Below are positions 19,678-28,355 of a stretch of DNA of 64,000 nucleotides, piece after piece. Below the pieces are notes generated by a model. It worked only from the letters and a program-made list of their open reading frames with translations, searched no databases and was not told the DNA's origin. How positions within the stretch are numbered: the first letter of the stretch is position 1; each line of letters opens with the position of its first letter. This stretch comes from a virus: positions 1 through 64,000 of IMG/VR virus record IMGVR_UViG_3300043410_001066. One strand, written 5' to 3'. The position numbers were made by a program, and so were the translations under genes.

Positions 19678-21756
19678 ATGGCAACAGTAAATAAAGATTT
19701 TAAGATTAAGAGTGGCCTTATCGTTGAGGGTACATCTGCTACAGTTAACGGTAATCAAGTTCTTACAGAAAATGCATCAGATCAATACATCATTGATTTG
19801 ATTGGTGGACAAACACTCATTACTTCCGTTGAAGCAACACAGATGGAAGTTATCAATGGTGAACTAAATGTTAAGTCTGGAGTATTTGATGCAGACGGTG
19901 CAGCAGCACAGGCACTTACAGATGCTAACTCTTACACAGACGGTGAAATTATTACAGCACTTAACACTGCTCAGGGATATGCAGATACAGCAGAGGCTGA
20001 CGCAAAGTCATATGCTGATGGTCTTGCTACCAACTACGATCCAGCAGGTTCTGCTACAACAGCAGAAAACAATGCAAAATCTTACGCTGACGGTCTAGCA
20101 TCAAACTACGATCCAGCAGGTTCTGCTACAACAGCAGAAAACAATGCAAAATCTTACGCTGACGGTCTAGCATCAAACTACGATCCAGCAGGCGCAGCAG
20201 ATACAGCATATAACAATGCAGTATCAGCAGCAGCACAAGATGCTACAACAAAGGCTAATAACGCTGAGTCAAATGCAAATGCTTACACAGATGGTGAAAT
20301 TACTACTGCTCTTACCACAGCACAGGGGTACGCAGATACAGCAGAAGCAAATGCTAATGCATACACAGATAATGCTGTCTCTGGTCTCAACTGGAAGCAA
20401 GCAGTAAATCTTCTCTACGATGCAGCAATTCCAGTACTATCTGGCTCTGGCGCAACACAACTTGCTGTTGATGGACACACAGTGCTTGGAGATGCAGATA
20501 GCGGATATAGACTTCTTCTTACTGGTGTAACAAGCCCTGGTATCTATGTTTACAATAGCACAGGTGGATCTTGGACACTTACTCGTACCGAAGATGCAGA
20601 TACATTTGAGGAACTTGTCGGAGCAGCAGTTTATGTTATGGAAGGAACTCAGTATGGCTCAACCTCTTGGGTTCAGTCAAATCACTACCTAACTGGTTTC
20701 TCAGGACAGACATGGACACAGTTCTCAGGTCAAGGTTCCATAACAGCAGGTTCAGGTATCACAGTAGACGGTCTTGAAGTTTCTATTAACCGTACAACTG
20801 TTGATAACTGGTACGATGCAGCAGGAGATGCAGCAGATGCTCAAGCAGCAGCAGAAGCATACGCTGACAGCCTTGCCCCTAACTATGACCCAGCAGGATC
20901 TGCTCAAGGTGCATATAACAACGCAGTTACATATGTAGATGGCGAAATCACAACAGCACTTAATACTGCTCAAGGTTACGCCGATACAGCAGAACAAGAT
21001 GCTAAGAACTATGCAGATGCATTAATTGTTGATGGTTCAGCAAGCACAACAACTGTTTGGTCATCATATAAGACAAGCACAGAAATTGGACTTGCAGAGT
21101 CTAATGCTAACGATTACACAGATACATCAATCAATAACCTTGATACAGATGATATTGAAGAAGGTGTAAATAACCTCTACTTCACAGATAGCCGTGCATC
21201 AAACGCAGCAGCAACACTTTTAACAAATGCATCAACAACAAATATTACTATCACAGGTGATTCAGTTAATGGTCTTGTTATTACTGCAGAAAATGGTGTA
21301 GCAGATTCTACAACTGATGATCTCGATGAGGGTTCAACAAACCTCTACTTCACAGAACCTCGTGTTCTTACTGCAGTATCTGGAAGTGACATCACACCAG
21401 CATCAGTAGAAATCAGCAACTACCGCAAGGAAGAAGCAACACAGCAATATGTTGCATCAGCCTCAACTGTAAATGTTCACTCATTTGCATACCCTTACGA
21501 ATCAGTTAAGTATCTTGTTCGTGTAGTTGGTTGGGATGGTGGAGTTAAGCACTCACAGATTACAGAAATTCTTATGACGATTGATGGAAATGGAAACATT
21601 GCTATATCTGAATACGGAATGGTTCATACATCTACAGCACCACTTGCAACATTCTCAGCAACAGTCAACAATACACTTCCAACACTTACTGCAACAACAG
21701 CAGTTTCTGGTTGTGAGATTGTTGCAGCAGCAACAATGCTCTCTTGGGCAGACTAA
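19678..21756 (+). CDS. Large tail fibre with 24-residue repeats
   Basis: This 692-residue protein starts MATVNKDFKIKSGLIVEGTSA, an N-terminus shared with 21823-22281 and probably the virion anchor. Residues about 80-240 contain repeats of AYTDGEITTALTTAQGYADT and NAKSYADGLASNYDPAGSAT, a helical coiled repeat typical of phage long fibres. A beta middle region (250-380) follows, then further repeats and NNLYFTDSRAS-type motifs common in phage fibres. The C-terminal module is shared with 19212-19658. Its AAGGAGAT Shine-Dalgarno is clear. Confidence 0.85.
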   Translation: MATVNKDFKIKSGLIVEGTSATVNGNQVLTENASDQYIIDLIGGQTLITSVEATQMEVINGELNVKSGVFDADGAAAQALTDANSYTDGEIITALNTAQGYADTAEADAKSYADGLATNYDPAGSATTAENNAKSYADGLASNYDPAGSATTAENNAKSYADGLASNYDPAGAADTAYNNAVSAAAQDATTKANNAESNANAYTDGEITTALTTAQGYADTAEANANAYTDNAVSGLNWKQAVNLLYDAAIPVLSGSGATQLAVDGHTVLGDADSGYRLLLTGVTSPGIYVYNSTGGSWTLTRTEDADTFEELVGAAVYVMEGTQYGSTSWVQSNHYLTGFSGQTWTQFSGQGSITAGSGITVDGLEVSINRTTVDNWYDAAGDAADAQAAAEAYADSLAPNYDPAGSAQGAYNNAVTYVDGEITTALNTAQGYADTAEQDAKNYADALIVDGSASTTTVWSSYKTSTEIGLAESNANDYTDTSINNLDTDDIEEGVNNLYFTDSRASNAAATLLTNASTTNITITGDSVNGLVITAENGVADSTTDDLDEGSTNLYFTEPRVLTAVSGSDITPASVEISNYRKEEATQQYVASASTVNVHSFAYPYESVKYLVRVVGWDGGVKHSQITEILMTIDGNGNIAISEYGMVHTSTAPLATFSATVNNTLPTLTATTAVSGCEIVAAATMLSWAD
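20041..20184 (+). repeat. Two perfect 72-bp direct repeats in the fibre gene
   Basis: Positions 20041-20112 and 20113-20184 are identical in-frame 72-bp copies encoding a 24-residue block. A third copy starts at 20185 and diverges at once. Their identity points to a recent duplication. Confidence 0.85.
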
Positions 21757-21770
21757 TTAAATAAAGGTTA

Positions 21771-21793
21771 GGGGGATCCTTTCAAAATCCCCC
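21771..21793 (+). terminator. Terminator after the large fibre gene
   Basis: GGGGGAT (21771-21777) and ATCCCCC (21787-21793) form a GC-rich stem with a 9-nt loop, 14 nt past the stop. Confidence 0.7.
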
Positions 21794-21822
21794 ATATTAA
21801 AAGTGGTAAAGAGGAGAAATAA

Positions 21823-22281
21823 ATGGCAACAGTAGAAAAAGACTTTAAGGTCAAAAATGGCTTAGTCGTTACAAATGGCGGTACATTCGGAGATTCTGTA
21901 TCTGTAGGAGAGCCAACATTAGACGGACACGCTACTACTAAACTCTATGTGGATAACCTAGTTGGTTCATCTACAATGACAGTAGGATCTACTGCCCCTT
22001 CTTCACCAGCAAATGGCCAACTATGGCTTGATACAGTAACAGAAAGAGTTTATTTTTTCTATCAAACAGCATGGCTACCATTGGCAACTTTGGCAGATGC
22101 TGAAACATTACAGAACCACATCCACGATACATCAATTGATGGAAACGGTTTAATAGTCAGCGTTATTGTTGATGCTGGCTTCTATAATTCTGCAGGTGTT
22201 CTAACAGATGCTGGTACATACGACCTAACATCTTGGAATACTCTATGGGATGGTGGAATTGCAATAGATAACTTCAACTAA
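21823..22281 (+). CDS. Fibre protein sharing the MATVxKDFK anchor
   Basis: The 152-residue product starts MATVEKDFKVKNGLVVTNGG. Its first ~30 residues parallel the large fibre, a probable common attachment end. The rest has a tail-fibre linker (GSTAPSSPANGQLWLDTVTERVYFFYQ) and a short C-terminal domain. It may be a short alternative fibre using the same socket. Confidence 0.75.
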   Translation: MATVEKDFKVKNGLVVTNGGTFGDSVSVGEPTLDGHATTKLYVDNLVGSSTMTVGSTAPSSPANGQLWLDTVTERVYFFYQTAWLPLATLADAETLQNHIHDTSIDGNGLIVSVIVDAGFYNSAGVLTDAGTYDLTSWNTLWDGGIAIDNFN

Positions 22282-22286
22282 AATGA

Positions 22287-22295
22287 TGTTATAAT
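22287..22295 (+). promoter_or_regulatory. Extended -10 promoter
   Basis: TGTTATAAT precedes a small hairpin (22306-22320) and an 8-codon open frame that ends just before the 22336 start, a possible leader peptide. Confidence 0.5.
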
Positions 22296-22335
22296 AAGAT
22301 AAGTAATGGGCAGCACCCATAAGGAGATATAAAAT

Positions 22336-24036
22336 ATGGCAACTAGAATGCAACAGCGCAGAGGTACCGCAGCACAGTGGACATCTGCAAACCCTATCCT
22401 AGCATCAGGAGAAATTGGTTTTGAAAGCGATACTAGCAAGTTTAAGATTGGTGACGGAGTTAACCACTGGGCAGACCTTACATACTTTGCCTCTGCAGCA
22501 GAAATTGCAGACCTTATTGATGGAGCACCAGAATTACTTAATACTCTCAATGAGTTAGCAGCAGCACTCGGTGATGACCCAGCATTTATTACAACTGTTG
22601 CAGACAACCTTTCTGCTCATTCTTCAGACACAACTTCTGTACACGGAATTGCAAATACAGCACTTCTTGCTACATTGCAGAATGTAGATGACAAGATTGC
22701 TACCGCAGCAGATGCCCTAGAACAATATGCAGATGGTGCAGTAAGCACACACAGCCTTCTAACAGGCAATGTACACGGTGTAGCAGATTTCTCACTACTT
22801 GCAACAACTTCCAATGTAACTGCTCACACAGACCTTACTACAAATGTTCACGGTATCGCAGATACATCAGCACTAGCACTTACTGCAGACTTAACAGCCC
22901 ACTCTACCGCTACAACTAGCGTACACGGTATTGCTAATACTGCAGAACTTGTAACATTTTCAGATATGACAGACGCTATCGCAGCAGCATCAACAGATCA
23001 GTCTGCAGTTGCAGGTGTAGGTATTGACTGGAACACAGTTACACAGGCATTCGACATCGATTCAACAGTTGCAACAAAGACATATGCAGATGATGCAGTA
23101 TCTACACACAACTCTAATAGCACAAATGTTCATGGTATTGCAGATACATCATTGCTTGCCACTACTCTTAATGTTTCAACAGCAAAGCAAGAAGCAATTG
23201 ATGCAGCAGCAGTAGCATCAGAAAATTATGCAGATGGACTTGCAGCAAACTATGATGTAGCAGGAGCAGCAGCATCTGCTGTTTCAACTCATAACTCAGA
23301 CACCACAAGTGTCCACGGTATTGCAGATACATCAAAGTTAGTAGCAAAAGATGCTGCCTCTACAACACTTGATGGAGACTTAGTAATTTCTGGAGACCTA
23401 ACAGTCACTGGTACAACAACAACTGTTTTAGCACAAGATCTTGTTGTTTCTGACCCACTTATCTACATTGGTGAGGGCAACTCAGCAAACCTTGTTGATA
23501 TTGGAGTAGTTGGTAACTTCAATGACGGCACATATCAGCACTCAGGAGTTGTTCGTGATGCTTCTGCTGGAAAGTGGAAAATCTTTAAGGGTGTAACAGA
23601 TGAACCAACAACAACAGTTAACTTTGCACAAGGATCACTTGACGATCTTGCAGTAAATAATGTTGAGGTTGCTGGAGTAGTATTTACAGATGGAACACAG
23701 TCAAAGGAAGGTGTACCTTCACGCACACCTATTGTTCAAAAGACAGCAGGTTACACACTATCATCACTTACTGAAAGAGATTCTTTGATTGAGATGTCTT
23801 CATCTTCAGGAATTACACTTACAATTCCTACAGATGCAACACTAAACTTCCCAATCGGAACATCAATTGACATTCTTCAAACTTCAACAGGTCAGGTAAC
23901 AATTGCAGCAGCAACACCTGGCACTACAACAGTAAATGCAACACCTGGTTTGAAGTTAAGAACACAGTGGTCTTCTGCAACTCTTTTCAAGAGAGCAGCA
24001 AATACTTGGGTTGTCTACGGCGATCTAACAGCGTAA
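22336..24036 (+). CDS. Long tail fibre with VHGIAD repeats
   Basis: This 566-residue protein starts MATRMQQRRGTAAQWTSANPI and continues ILASGEIGFESDTSKFKIGDG, the typical N-terminal head-binding motif of many phage fibres. About seven repeats of the type SAHSSDTTSVHGIADTSxLAT cover residues 90-340. The fibre shaft then leads to a C-terminal module ending NTWVVYGDLTA, shared with 13604-14254. The start has an AAGGAGAT ribosome binding site. Confidence 0.85.
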   Translation: MATRMQQRRGTAAQWTSANPILASGEIGFESDTSKFKIGDGVNHWADLTYFASAAEIADLIDGAPELLNTLNELAAALGDDPAFITTVADNLSAHSSDTTSVHGIANTALLATLQNVDDKIATAADALEQYADGAVSTHSLLTGNVHGVADFSLLATTSNVTAHTDLTTNVHGIADTSALALTADLTAHSTATTSVHGIANTAELVTFSDMTDAIAAASTDQSAVAGVGIDWNTVTQAFDIDSTVATKTYADDAVSTHNSNSTNVHGIADTSLLATTLNVSTAKQEAIDAAAVASENYADGLAANYDVAGAAASAVSTHNSDTTSVHGIADTSKLVAKDAASTTLDGDLVISGDLTVTGTTTTVLAQDLVVSDPLIYIGEGNSANLVDIGVVGNFNDGTYQHSGVVRDASAGKWKIFKGVTDEPTTTVNFAQGSLDDLAVNNVEVAGVVFTDGTQSKEGVPSRTPIVQKTAGYTLSSLTERDSLIEMSSSSGITLTIPTDATLNFPIGTSIDILQTSTGQVTIAAATPGTTTVNATPGLKLRTQWSSATLFKRAANTWVVYGDLTA

Positions 24037-24067
24037 TAAAAATTTAATAAGAAAATAGGAGATAACT

Positions 24068-25351
24068 ATGGCAGCAGGTAAGAAATCAGGTAGAAAGTCC
24101 CAAGCGTCAAATGACTTCTTGGAGCCACTAGCACCAACAGGCGTAACTGGAACAGATGTTGGAACAGGAAGAGCCTACAATGATGGCGCTGTCTCTGTAT
24201 CCTTTTCATTACCAGCACTTTCGCCTGCTGCTACATCCTATACAGTCACAGCAAGCACAGGACAAACAGCAACTGGATCATCTTCTCCAATTACTGTAAC
24301 TGGTCTTGCTTCTACATCAACACCAACATTTACAGTAACAGCAACAAATGCTGCAGGAACCTCTCAGGCTTCTTCTGCATCTGCTGCAGTAACAGTAACA
24401 ACAGTTCCAGCAACACCATCAGCCCCAACCGCTACCGCAGGAGTTGACCAAGATACTGTATCATGGACAGCATCAGCAAATGGTGGAAAGGCTATTACTG
24501 GCTACACCTGGGCATCATCTGACTCAAAAACTGGTACTACGACATCTACATCTGTTGTTGTAACACAAGAGGGTAACACTTCTCAGACATATACAGTTTA
24601 TGCAACAAATGCTAATGGAAACTCAGCAACTTCTCCAGCATCAGCATCAGTTACTACAACTCCACCATTCTTCCCACCGTTCTTCCCACCGTACTTCCCA
24701 TACTTCCCATTTTTCCCACCGTTCTTCCCACCATTCTTTCCGTTCTTCCCACCGTTCTTCCCACCGTACTTCCCATACTTCCCATTTTTCCCACCGTTCT
24801 TCCCACCATTCTTTCCGTTCTTCCCACCGTTCTTCCCAAGTTTTATCATCCCTTGGTTTGGCCCACCGTGTGTTGAGGAAAACACACTGATTGATACACC
24901 TAACGGACAGATTCCTGTAAAGAATCTACAAGTTGGAGATGTAATCTGGTCAACACCTATCAGTGAGTTGGATCCTTCAGAACCAGATTGGCAAAAGTAT
25001 GCCTGGTCTGCAAACCAACTAACAACTGGTGAACTAGTTGAGACAACAATCACAGCAATGGAAGTTGTTGAAGAGTCAGATATCATTTGCTTCAATGGAA
25101 ACTCTGATATCAGAATCACTTTCACACAGCCAATATTTGTGAAGACAGTCAACAATCAGTACAAGATTAAAGAGGCATACTACGTAGAAGTTGGCGAAAG
25201 TCTCATAGTTCTAGACTCAACTGGTCAAAAGGTTGAAGTTCCTGTAACAAGTATTGAGCACTTCACAGATGAAGTAGTAAATGTATATCAACTATCATGC
25301 GAGCCTTATGACTGGTTCTTTGTAAGTGGTATACTAGTACACAACAAGTAA
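24068..25351 (+). CDS. Fibronectin-III / Phe-Pro-repeat / Hint-domain protein
   Basis: This 427-residue protein has three parts. Residues about 16-195 are two fibronectin-III-like domains. Residues about 198-258 are an extraordinary Phe/Pro/Tyr array whose 25-residue unit (FPPFFPPYFPYFPFFPPFF...) occurs about twice. Residues 268-427 are a Hint (hedgehog/intein) domain: C268VEENTLIDTPNGQIPVKNL starts it and it ends LVHNK. The nucleophile Cys268 and the terminal HN match protein-splicing chemistry, but only one residue follows Asn426. Cleavage or covalent transfer at Cys268 is plausible; function is unproven. Confidence 0.75.
   Translation: MAAGKKSGRKSQASNDFLEPLAPTGVTGTDVGTGRAYNDGAVSVSFSLPALSPAATSYTVTASTGQTATGSSSPITVTGLASTSTPTFTVTATNAAGTSQASSASAAVTVTTVPATPSAPTATAGVDQDTVSWTASANGGKAITGYTWASSDSKTGTTTSTSVVVTQEGNTSQTYTVYATNANGNSATSPASASVTTTPPFFPPFFPPYFPYFPFFPPFFPPFFPFFPPFFPPYFPYFPFFPPFFPPFFPFFPPFFPSFIIPWFGPPCVEENTLIDTPNGQIPVKNLQVGDVIWSTPISELDPSEPDWQKYAWSANQLTTGELVETTITAMEVVEESDIICFNGNSDIRITFTQPIFVKTVNNQYKIKEAYYVEVGESLIVLDSTGQKVEVPVTSIEHFTDEVVNVYQLSCEPYDWFFVSGILVHNK
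24668..24838 (+). repeat. 75-bp tandem repeats encoding the Phe-Pro array
   Basis: A 75-bp unit encoding 25 residues of Phe/Pro/Tyr repeats occurs twice in tandem plus a partial copy. The antisense frames give Gly/Lys/Asn repeats, which are shadows. Confidence 0.7.
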
Positions 25352-25373
25352 TCTAGTAGAGAGTAGGGAGTAT

Positions 25374-26042
25374 ATGTCAGTCGAAAACCACGACGGTATA
25401 CTCCCTGCCTCATCTATAAGCAGAGAAATACTTATGCCAGGAATGGTACTTTATAAGAATATTTTTCCTGCGGGTATTAAAGTTATAGAAGATCTTGAGG
25501 GTGTATTATCTGACGGAAGTAACTATAAGTGGAGCCAGGCCATGGTTGGTAATAGACAAAGGGTTCCTGAATATAGAGACTGCCTAGATTTTAAATTTAA
25601 AAAATCTACAATTGTAGGAACGGATGAAAAATCTGAAACAATTAGACAGTCTTGGCAGTACCTACACGATCAAATGAATTCTGCTTTGCAAGACTATTGC
25701 ACACTCTATCCAATGGAGCCATTAGAATACTGGGAATCAATAAACTTTATTAAGTATTATCCAGGCAATCACTTTGAGTCCCATGCAGACGACGGTGCAT
25801 CCTACAAGGCTGTAGTTTCATTAGTTGGATATTTGAACGATGACTACGAAGGTGGAGAAATTTCTTTCCCAGCACATGGAATTACGATCAAGCCAGAAGC
25901 AGGAGATCTAGTTATTTTTCCATCAAACTATATGTTTATGCATAAAGCAATGCCAGTAATTAGTGGAGTAAAATACTCTATTGTTACTATGTTAGATTAT
26001 AATGAAAAATTTCACACACAGAGGTTTTATTATGGAAAGTAA
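25374..26042 (+). CDS. 2OG-Fe(II) oxygenase, P4H-like (copy 2)
   Basis: This 222-residue enzyme has the triad H137-x-D139 and H190, with Lys200 as the likely 2-oxoglutarate anchor (Lys, as in collagen-type P4Hs). The GYLNDDYEGGEISFP marker is present. It is nearly the same as copy 7 at 29851-30522 at the C-terminus (SNYM, SGVKYSIVTMLDYN), suggesting recent duplication. It follows the Hint-domain gene after 22 nt. Confidence 0.85.
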   Translation: MSVENHDGILPASSISREILMPGMVLYKNIFPAGIKVIEDLEGVLSDGSNYKWSQAMVGNRQRVPEYRDCLDFKFKKSTIVGTDEKSETIRQSWQYLHDQMNSALQDYCTLYPMEPLEYWESINFIKYYPGNHFESHADDGASYKAVVSLVGYLNDDYEGGEISFPAHGITIKPEAGDLVIFPSNYMFMHKAMPVISGVKYSIVTMLDYNEKFHTQRFYYGK

Positions 26043-26577
26043 AGAGTTGGCTTTAGGGATAAGACTGTACAGTGGAGTAGAATTACCATGTAAGGAAACT
26101 ATCTTAGGTTTGGATTTTGAAGGGGCTACAAAGGAAAGCGTTATTGTCAATGATGAATTCAGAGCAGACTATAGTTCCAGGATCACGCTATCAATTGATG
26201 TACCATATATTAATAAAGATAACAATCAGTTTACAGATATTTTTAGACAAACCTTTGACCCAGTAGAACAAGACTATATGTCTATACATGGAATATCCTT
26301 AAAATCTCATAACCCATATAAAATATTAAAGTATGAGGTCGGTGGTAAATTTGATACACACATGGACGATGGTGGGGGAAACTTTAGAAGAGTTTCTACT
26401 GTATATTATTTAAATGATAACTATGAGGGTGGAGAACTATGCTTCCCACAATTTGGCATAGAACTAAAGCCAAAGGCGGGAGATATGGTTGTTTTTCCAT
26501 CATCCTATGTATATTCACATAGTGTCAAACCAGTAACATCAGGAAATAGATTTTCTATTGCAAGTTGGCTAAAATGA
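26032..26577 (+). CDS. 2OG-Fe(II) oxygenase, P4H-like (copy 3)
   Basis: The 181-residue product has the triad H110-x-D112 and H163, anchor R173, and YYLNDNYEGGELCFP. It starts at the ATG overlapping the previous gene by 11 nt. It is closest to copy 1 (16141-16737). Short length leaves almost only the catalytic core. Confidence 0.85.
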   Translation: MESKELALGIRLYSGVELPCKETILGLDFEGATKESVIVNDEFRADYSSRITLSIDVPYINKDNNQFTDIFRQTFDPVEQDYMSIHGISLKSHNPYKILKYEVGGKFDTHMDDGGGNFRRVSTVYYLNDNYEGGELCFPQFGIELKPKAGDMVVFPSSYVYSHSVKPVTSGNRFSIASWLK

Positions 26578-27068
26578 TAGAGACAGTTAGAACCTTTGCC
26601 AATGGCGAAGACCTCATTGATATAAAAGAAAAGATTGATAAGGTTCTTCCATTAAATAAATTTAATGATGTTCCGAACTGGTCCACCGATGCTATTAGCG
26701 CAGATCAGATCTATAGAATACAAAAGTTTGTTGGCAGAGTAGTCGAAGAAACAGGTGTTATTTTGCAGAGCCAGGTTATTGATCGATTTAATAATACAAA
26801 CAAAGTGTTTCCATACATGATACAACTTATTAAGATAGATAGAAATACCTTTAGTACAGATATTATTGTAGAGGATCAAATATGTCAAACCATAACACCA
26901 CTCAAAAATGAGTGTAAGACATATATTTTAATTAATAACTCTGGAAATGTTGTAGTTCCAGATCTAGTCGATGGAGACTATGCTATAGCAGCATACTGGA
27001 CCGAATACAGAGATCTAAGATATAAAAACTGGTTTATAGGAAAGTATTTTCAGCGATATGTTGGATAG
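26574..27068 (+). CDS. Unknown protein embedded in the oxygenase cluster
   Basis: The 164-residue product starts MIETVRTFANGEDLIDIKEK and lacks any HxD motif. It has strands such as PYMIQLIKIDRNTFS and GDYAIAAYWTEYRDLRY. ATGA couples it to copy 3, and it overlaps copy 4 by 11 nt. It may be a partner or degenerate relative of the oxygenases; I cannot place it. Confidence 0.65.
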   Translation: MIETVRTFANGEDLIDIKEKIDKVLPLNKFNDVPNWSTDAISADQIYRIQKFVGRVVEETGVILQSQVIDRFNNTNKVFPYMIQLIKIDRNTFSTDIIVEDQICQTITPLKNECKTYILINNSGNVVVPDLVDGDYAIAAYWTEYRDLRYKNWFIGKYFQRYVG

Positions 27069-27528
27069 ATTCGTCATTGAAGATTTTTTATCTCAAGAAG
27101 ATTGTCATAGTCTTATTTCTGCATGCAATGAAAATGACTGGGTTGATAAAGGCGGAAACTCAAAGGTATTTATTCAAAAGACAACAAGACACGATATTAT
27201 AAAAAAAATACATAAAGGCCTAAGTGAAATGTTTGACGATCACTACCACATACAGTTAATAAGAATGGTTCATAAAACAGACTCAGAGTCTTTTTGGGAA
27301 GAGCATACAGATAGGTCTGACCACAAGGTAACAAGAGACATTGTTTATGGAGTTATAATATATCTAAATGATGATTTTTCTGGTGGTACTTTAGACTATA
27401 GCGATATGTCTATTACCCCAAAAACAGGAATGCTTGTCTGCCATCCTGGAGACATGCTTCACAAAGTATCAAAGGTAGAAGATGGTCAAAGATATACGCT
27501 AACTACATTTATTAGGAGTAAGAGTTGA
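27058..27528 (+). CDS. 2OG-Fe(II) oxygenase, P4H-like (copy 4)
   Basis: The 156-residue product has triad H83-x-D85 and H135, anchor R145, with VIIYLNDDFSGG. It is the smallest member. It opens with a short alpha helix typical of P4H N-termini (FVIEDFLSQEDCHSLISA). The stop overlaps the next TTG start. Confidence 0.85.
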   Translation: MLDRFVIEDFLSQEDCHSLISACNENDWVDKGGNSKVFIQKTTRHDIIKKIHKGLSEMFDDHYHIQLIRMVHKTDSESFWEEHTDRSDHKVTRDIVYGVIIYLNDDFSGGTLDYSDMSITPKTGMLVCHPGDMLHKVSKVEDGQRYTLTTFIRSKS

Positions 27529-28304
27529 GCACTGATATTAAATCTCCAAAGGTGAGGATATGTGAAAACTTCATATCAACTGAAGTCTGTGACTTTTTAA
27601 TAAAATATGCAGAATCCAATGACATTTGGTCACAATTTAATAATTCTGTTAAAAAGCATAATTTTAGTGACGAGCATGATCACATGTCAGCATTGAAGCA
27701 ATGGGATAACAGAAGGGTTGATATTAATGAATTGTATGCACAAGGCATGGGAAAAAGAAAAGAGTTGTTTGATATAGTTCTTCCACTACAGTATCGGATG
27801 CATGACGAGGTTGTTGATTTTTTAAAGCCAGATTTTGATTTGCACAGCGAACTATGGGAAATTGTTAGATGGAAAGAGGGAAACTTTCAGGAGCCACATG
27901 TAGACCACATTGATCCAGATTTTGACTTATCAACGATAGACCTTGATTCAGTACCAGAAGAGTGCAAATATTTTTTTGAGGAAAGAAATATTGAGAAGTA
28001 CAAAAAATTATTTACTAACAAGGCCTTTACCTCTATTATTTACCTTAATGATGATTATCAGGGTGGAGAACTTTATTTTCCACAGCACAACTCATTTCAA
28101 ATAAAGCCAAAAAAGGGAACAATGCTAATCTTCAGCGGTACTATTGATAATATGCATGGCATTAAAGAAGTAACTGGTGGAACTAGATATACACATGTTA
28201 CATTTTGGTCTAATAATATATCTAAGTCTAGCAAGATTGCTTTTGATAAAAAGGTTAATCGTTTAGTGGTAGACGACAACCATAAGCCCGTAATAGATAG
28301 TTAA
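27525..28304 (+). CDS. 2OG-Fe(II) oxygenase, P4H-like (copy 5), TTG start
   Basis: The 259-residue product has HVD (HVDHIDPDFD), a later His (NMHGIKEV) and anchor Arg (GTRYTHV), with IIYLNDDYQGGELYFP between. An insert of about 30 residues follows the HxD. Translation likely starts at TTG, 10 nt after AGGAG; no nearer ATG fits the overlap. Confidence 0.8.
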   Translation: MSTDIKSPKVRICENFISTEVCDFLIKYAESNDIWSQFNNSVKKHNFSDEHDHMSALKQWDNRRVDINELYAQGMGKRKELFDIVLPLQYRMHDEVVDFLKPDFDLHSELWEIVRWKEGNFQEPHVDHIDPDFDLSTIDLDSVPEECKYFFEERNIEKYKKLFTNKAFTSIIYLNDDYQGGELYFPQHNSFQIKPKKGTMLIFSGTIDNMHGIKEVTGGTRYTHVTFWSNNISKSSKIAFDKKVNRLVVDDNHKPVIDS

Positions 28305-28306
28305 AA

Positions 28307-28335
28307 TTGACAAAATGCATAGATCATGCTATACT
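28307..28335 (+). promoter_or_regulatory. Consensus promoter inside the oxygenase cluster
   Basis: TTGACA (28307-28312), 17 nt, TGC-extended TATACT (28330-28335). It starts a second transcription unit of the cluster. Confidence 0.85.
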
Positions 28336-28355
28336 TTACTAAAGGGAGAAAACCT

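Noticed and set aside
24598-25155. 185-residue antisense ORF with Gly-Lys-Asn repeats
   Set aside because: It is the mirror of the Phe-Pro repeat; the plus frame continues into a Hint domain, so the antisense frame is a shadow.
26574-27068. A twelfth P4H-like oxygenase
   Set aside because: The gene sits in the cluster but has no HxD motif or YLNDDYEGG box, so it is left as unknown.
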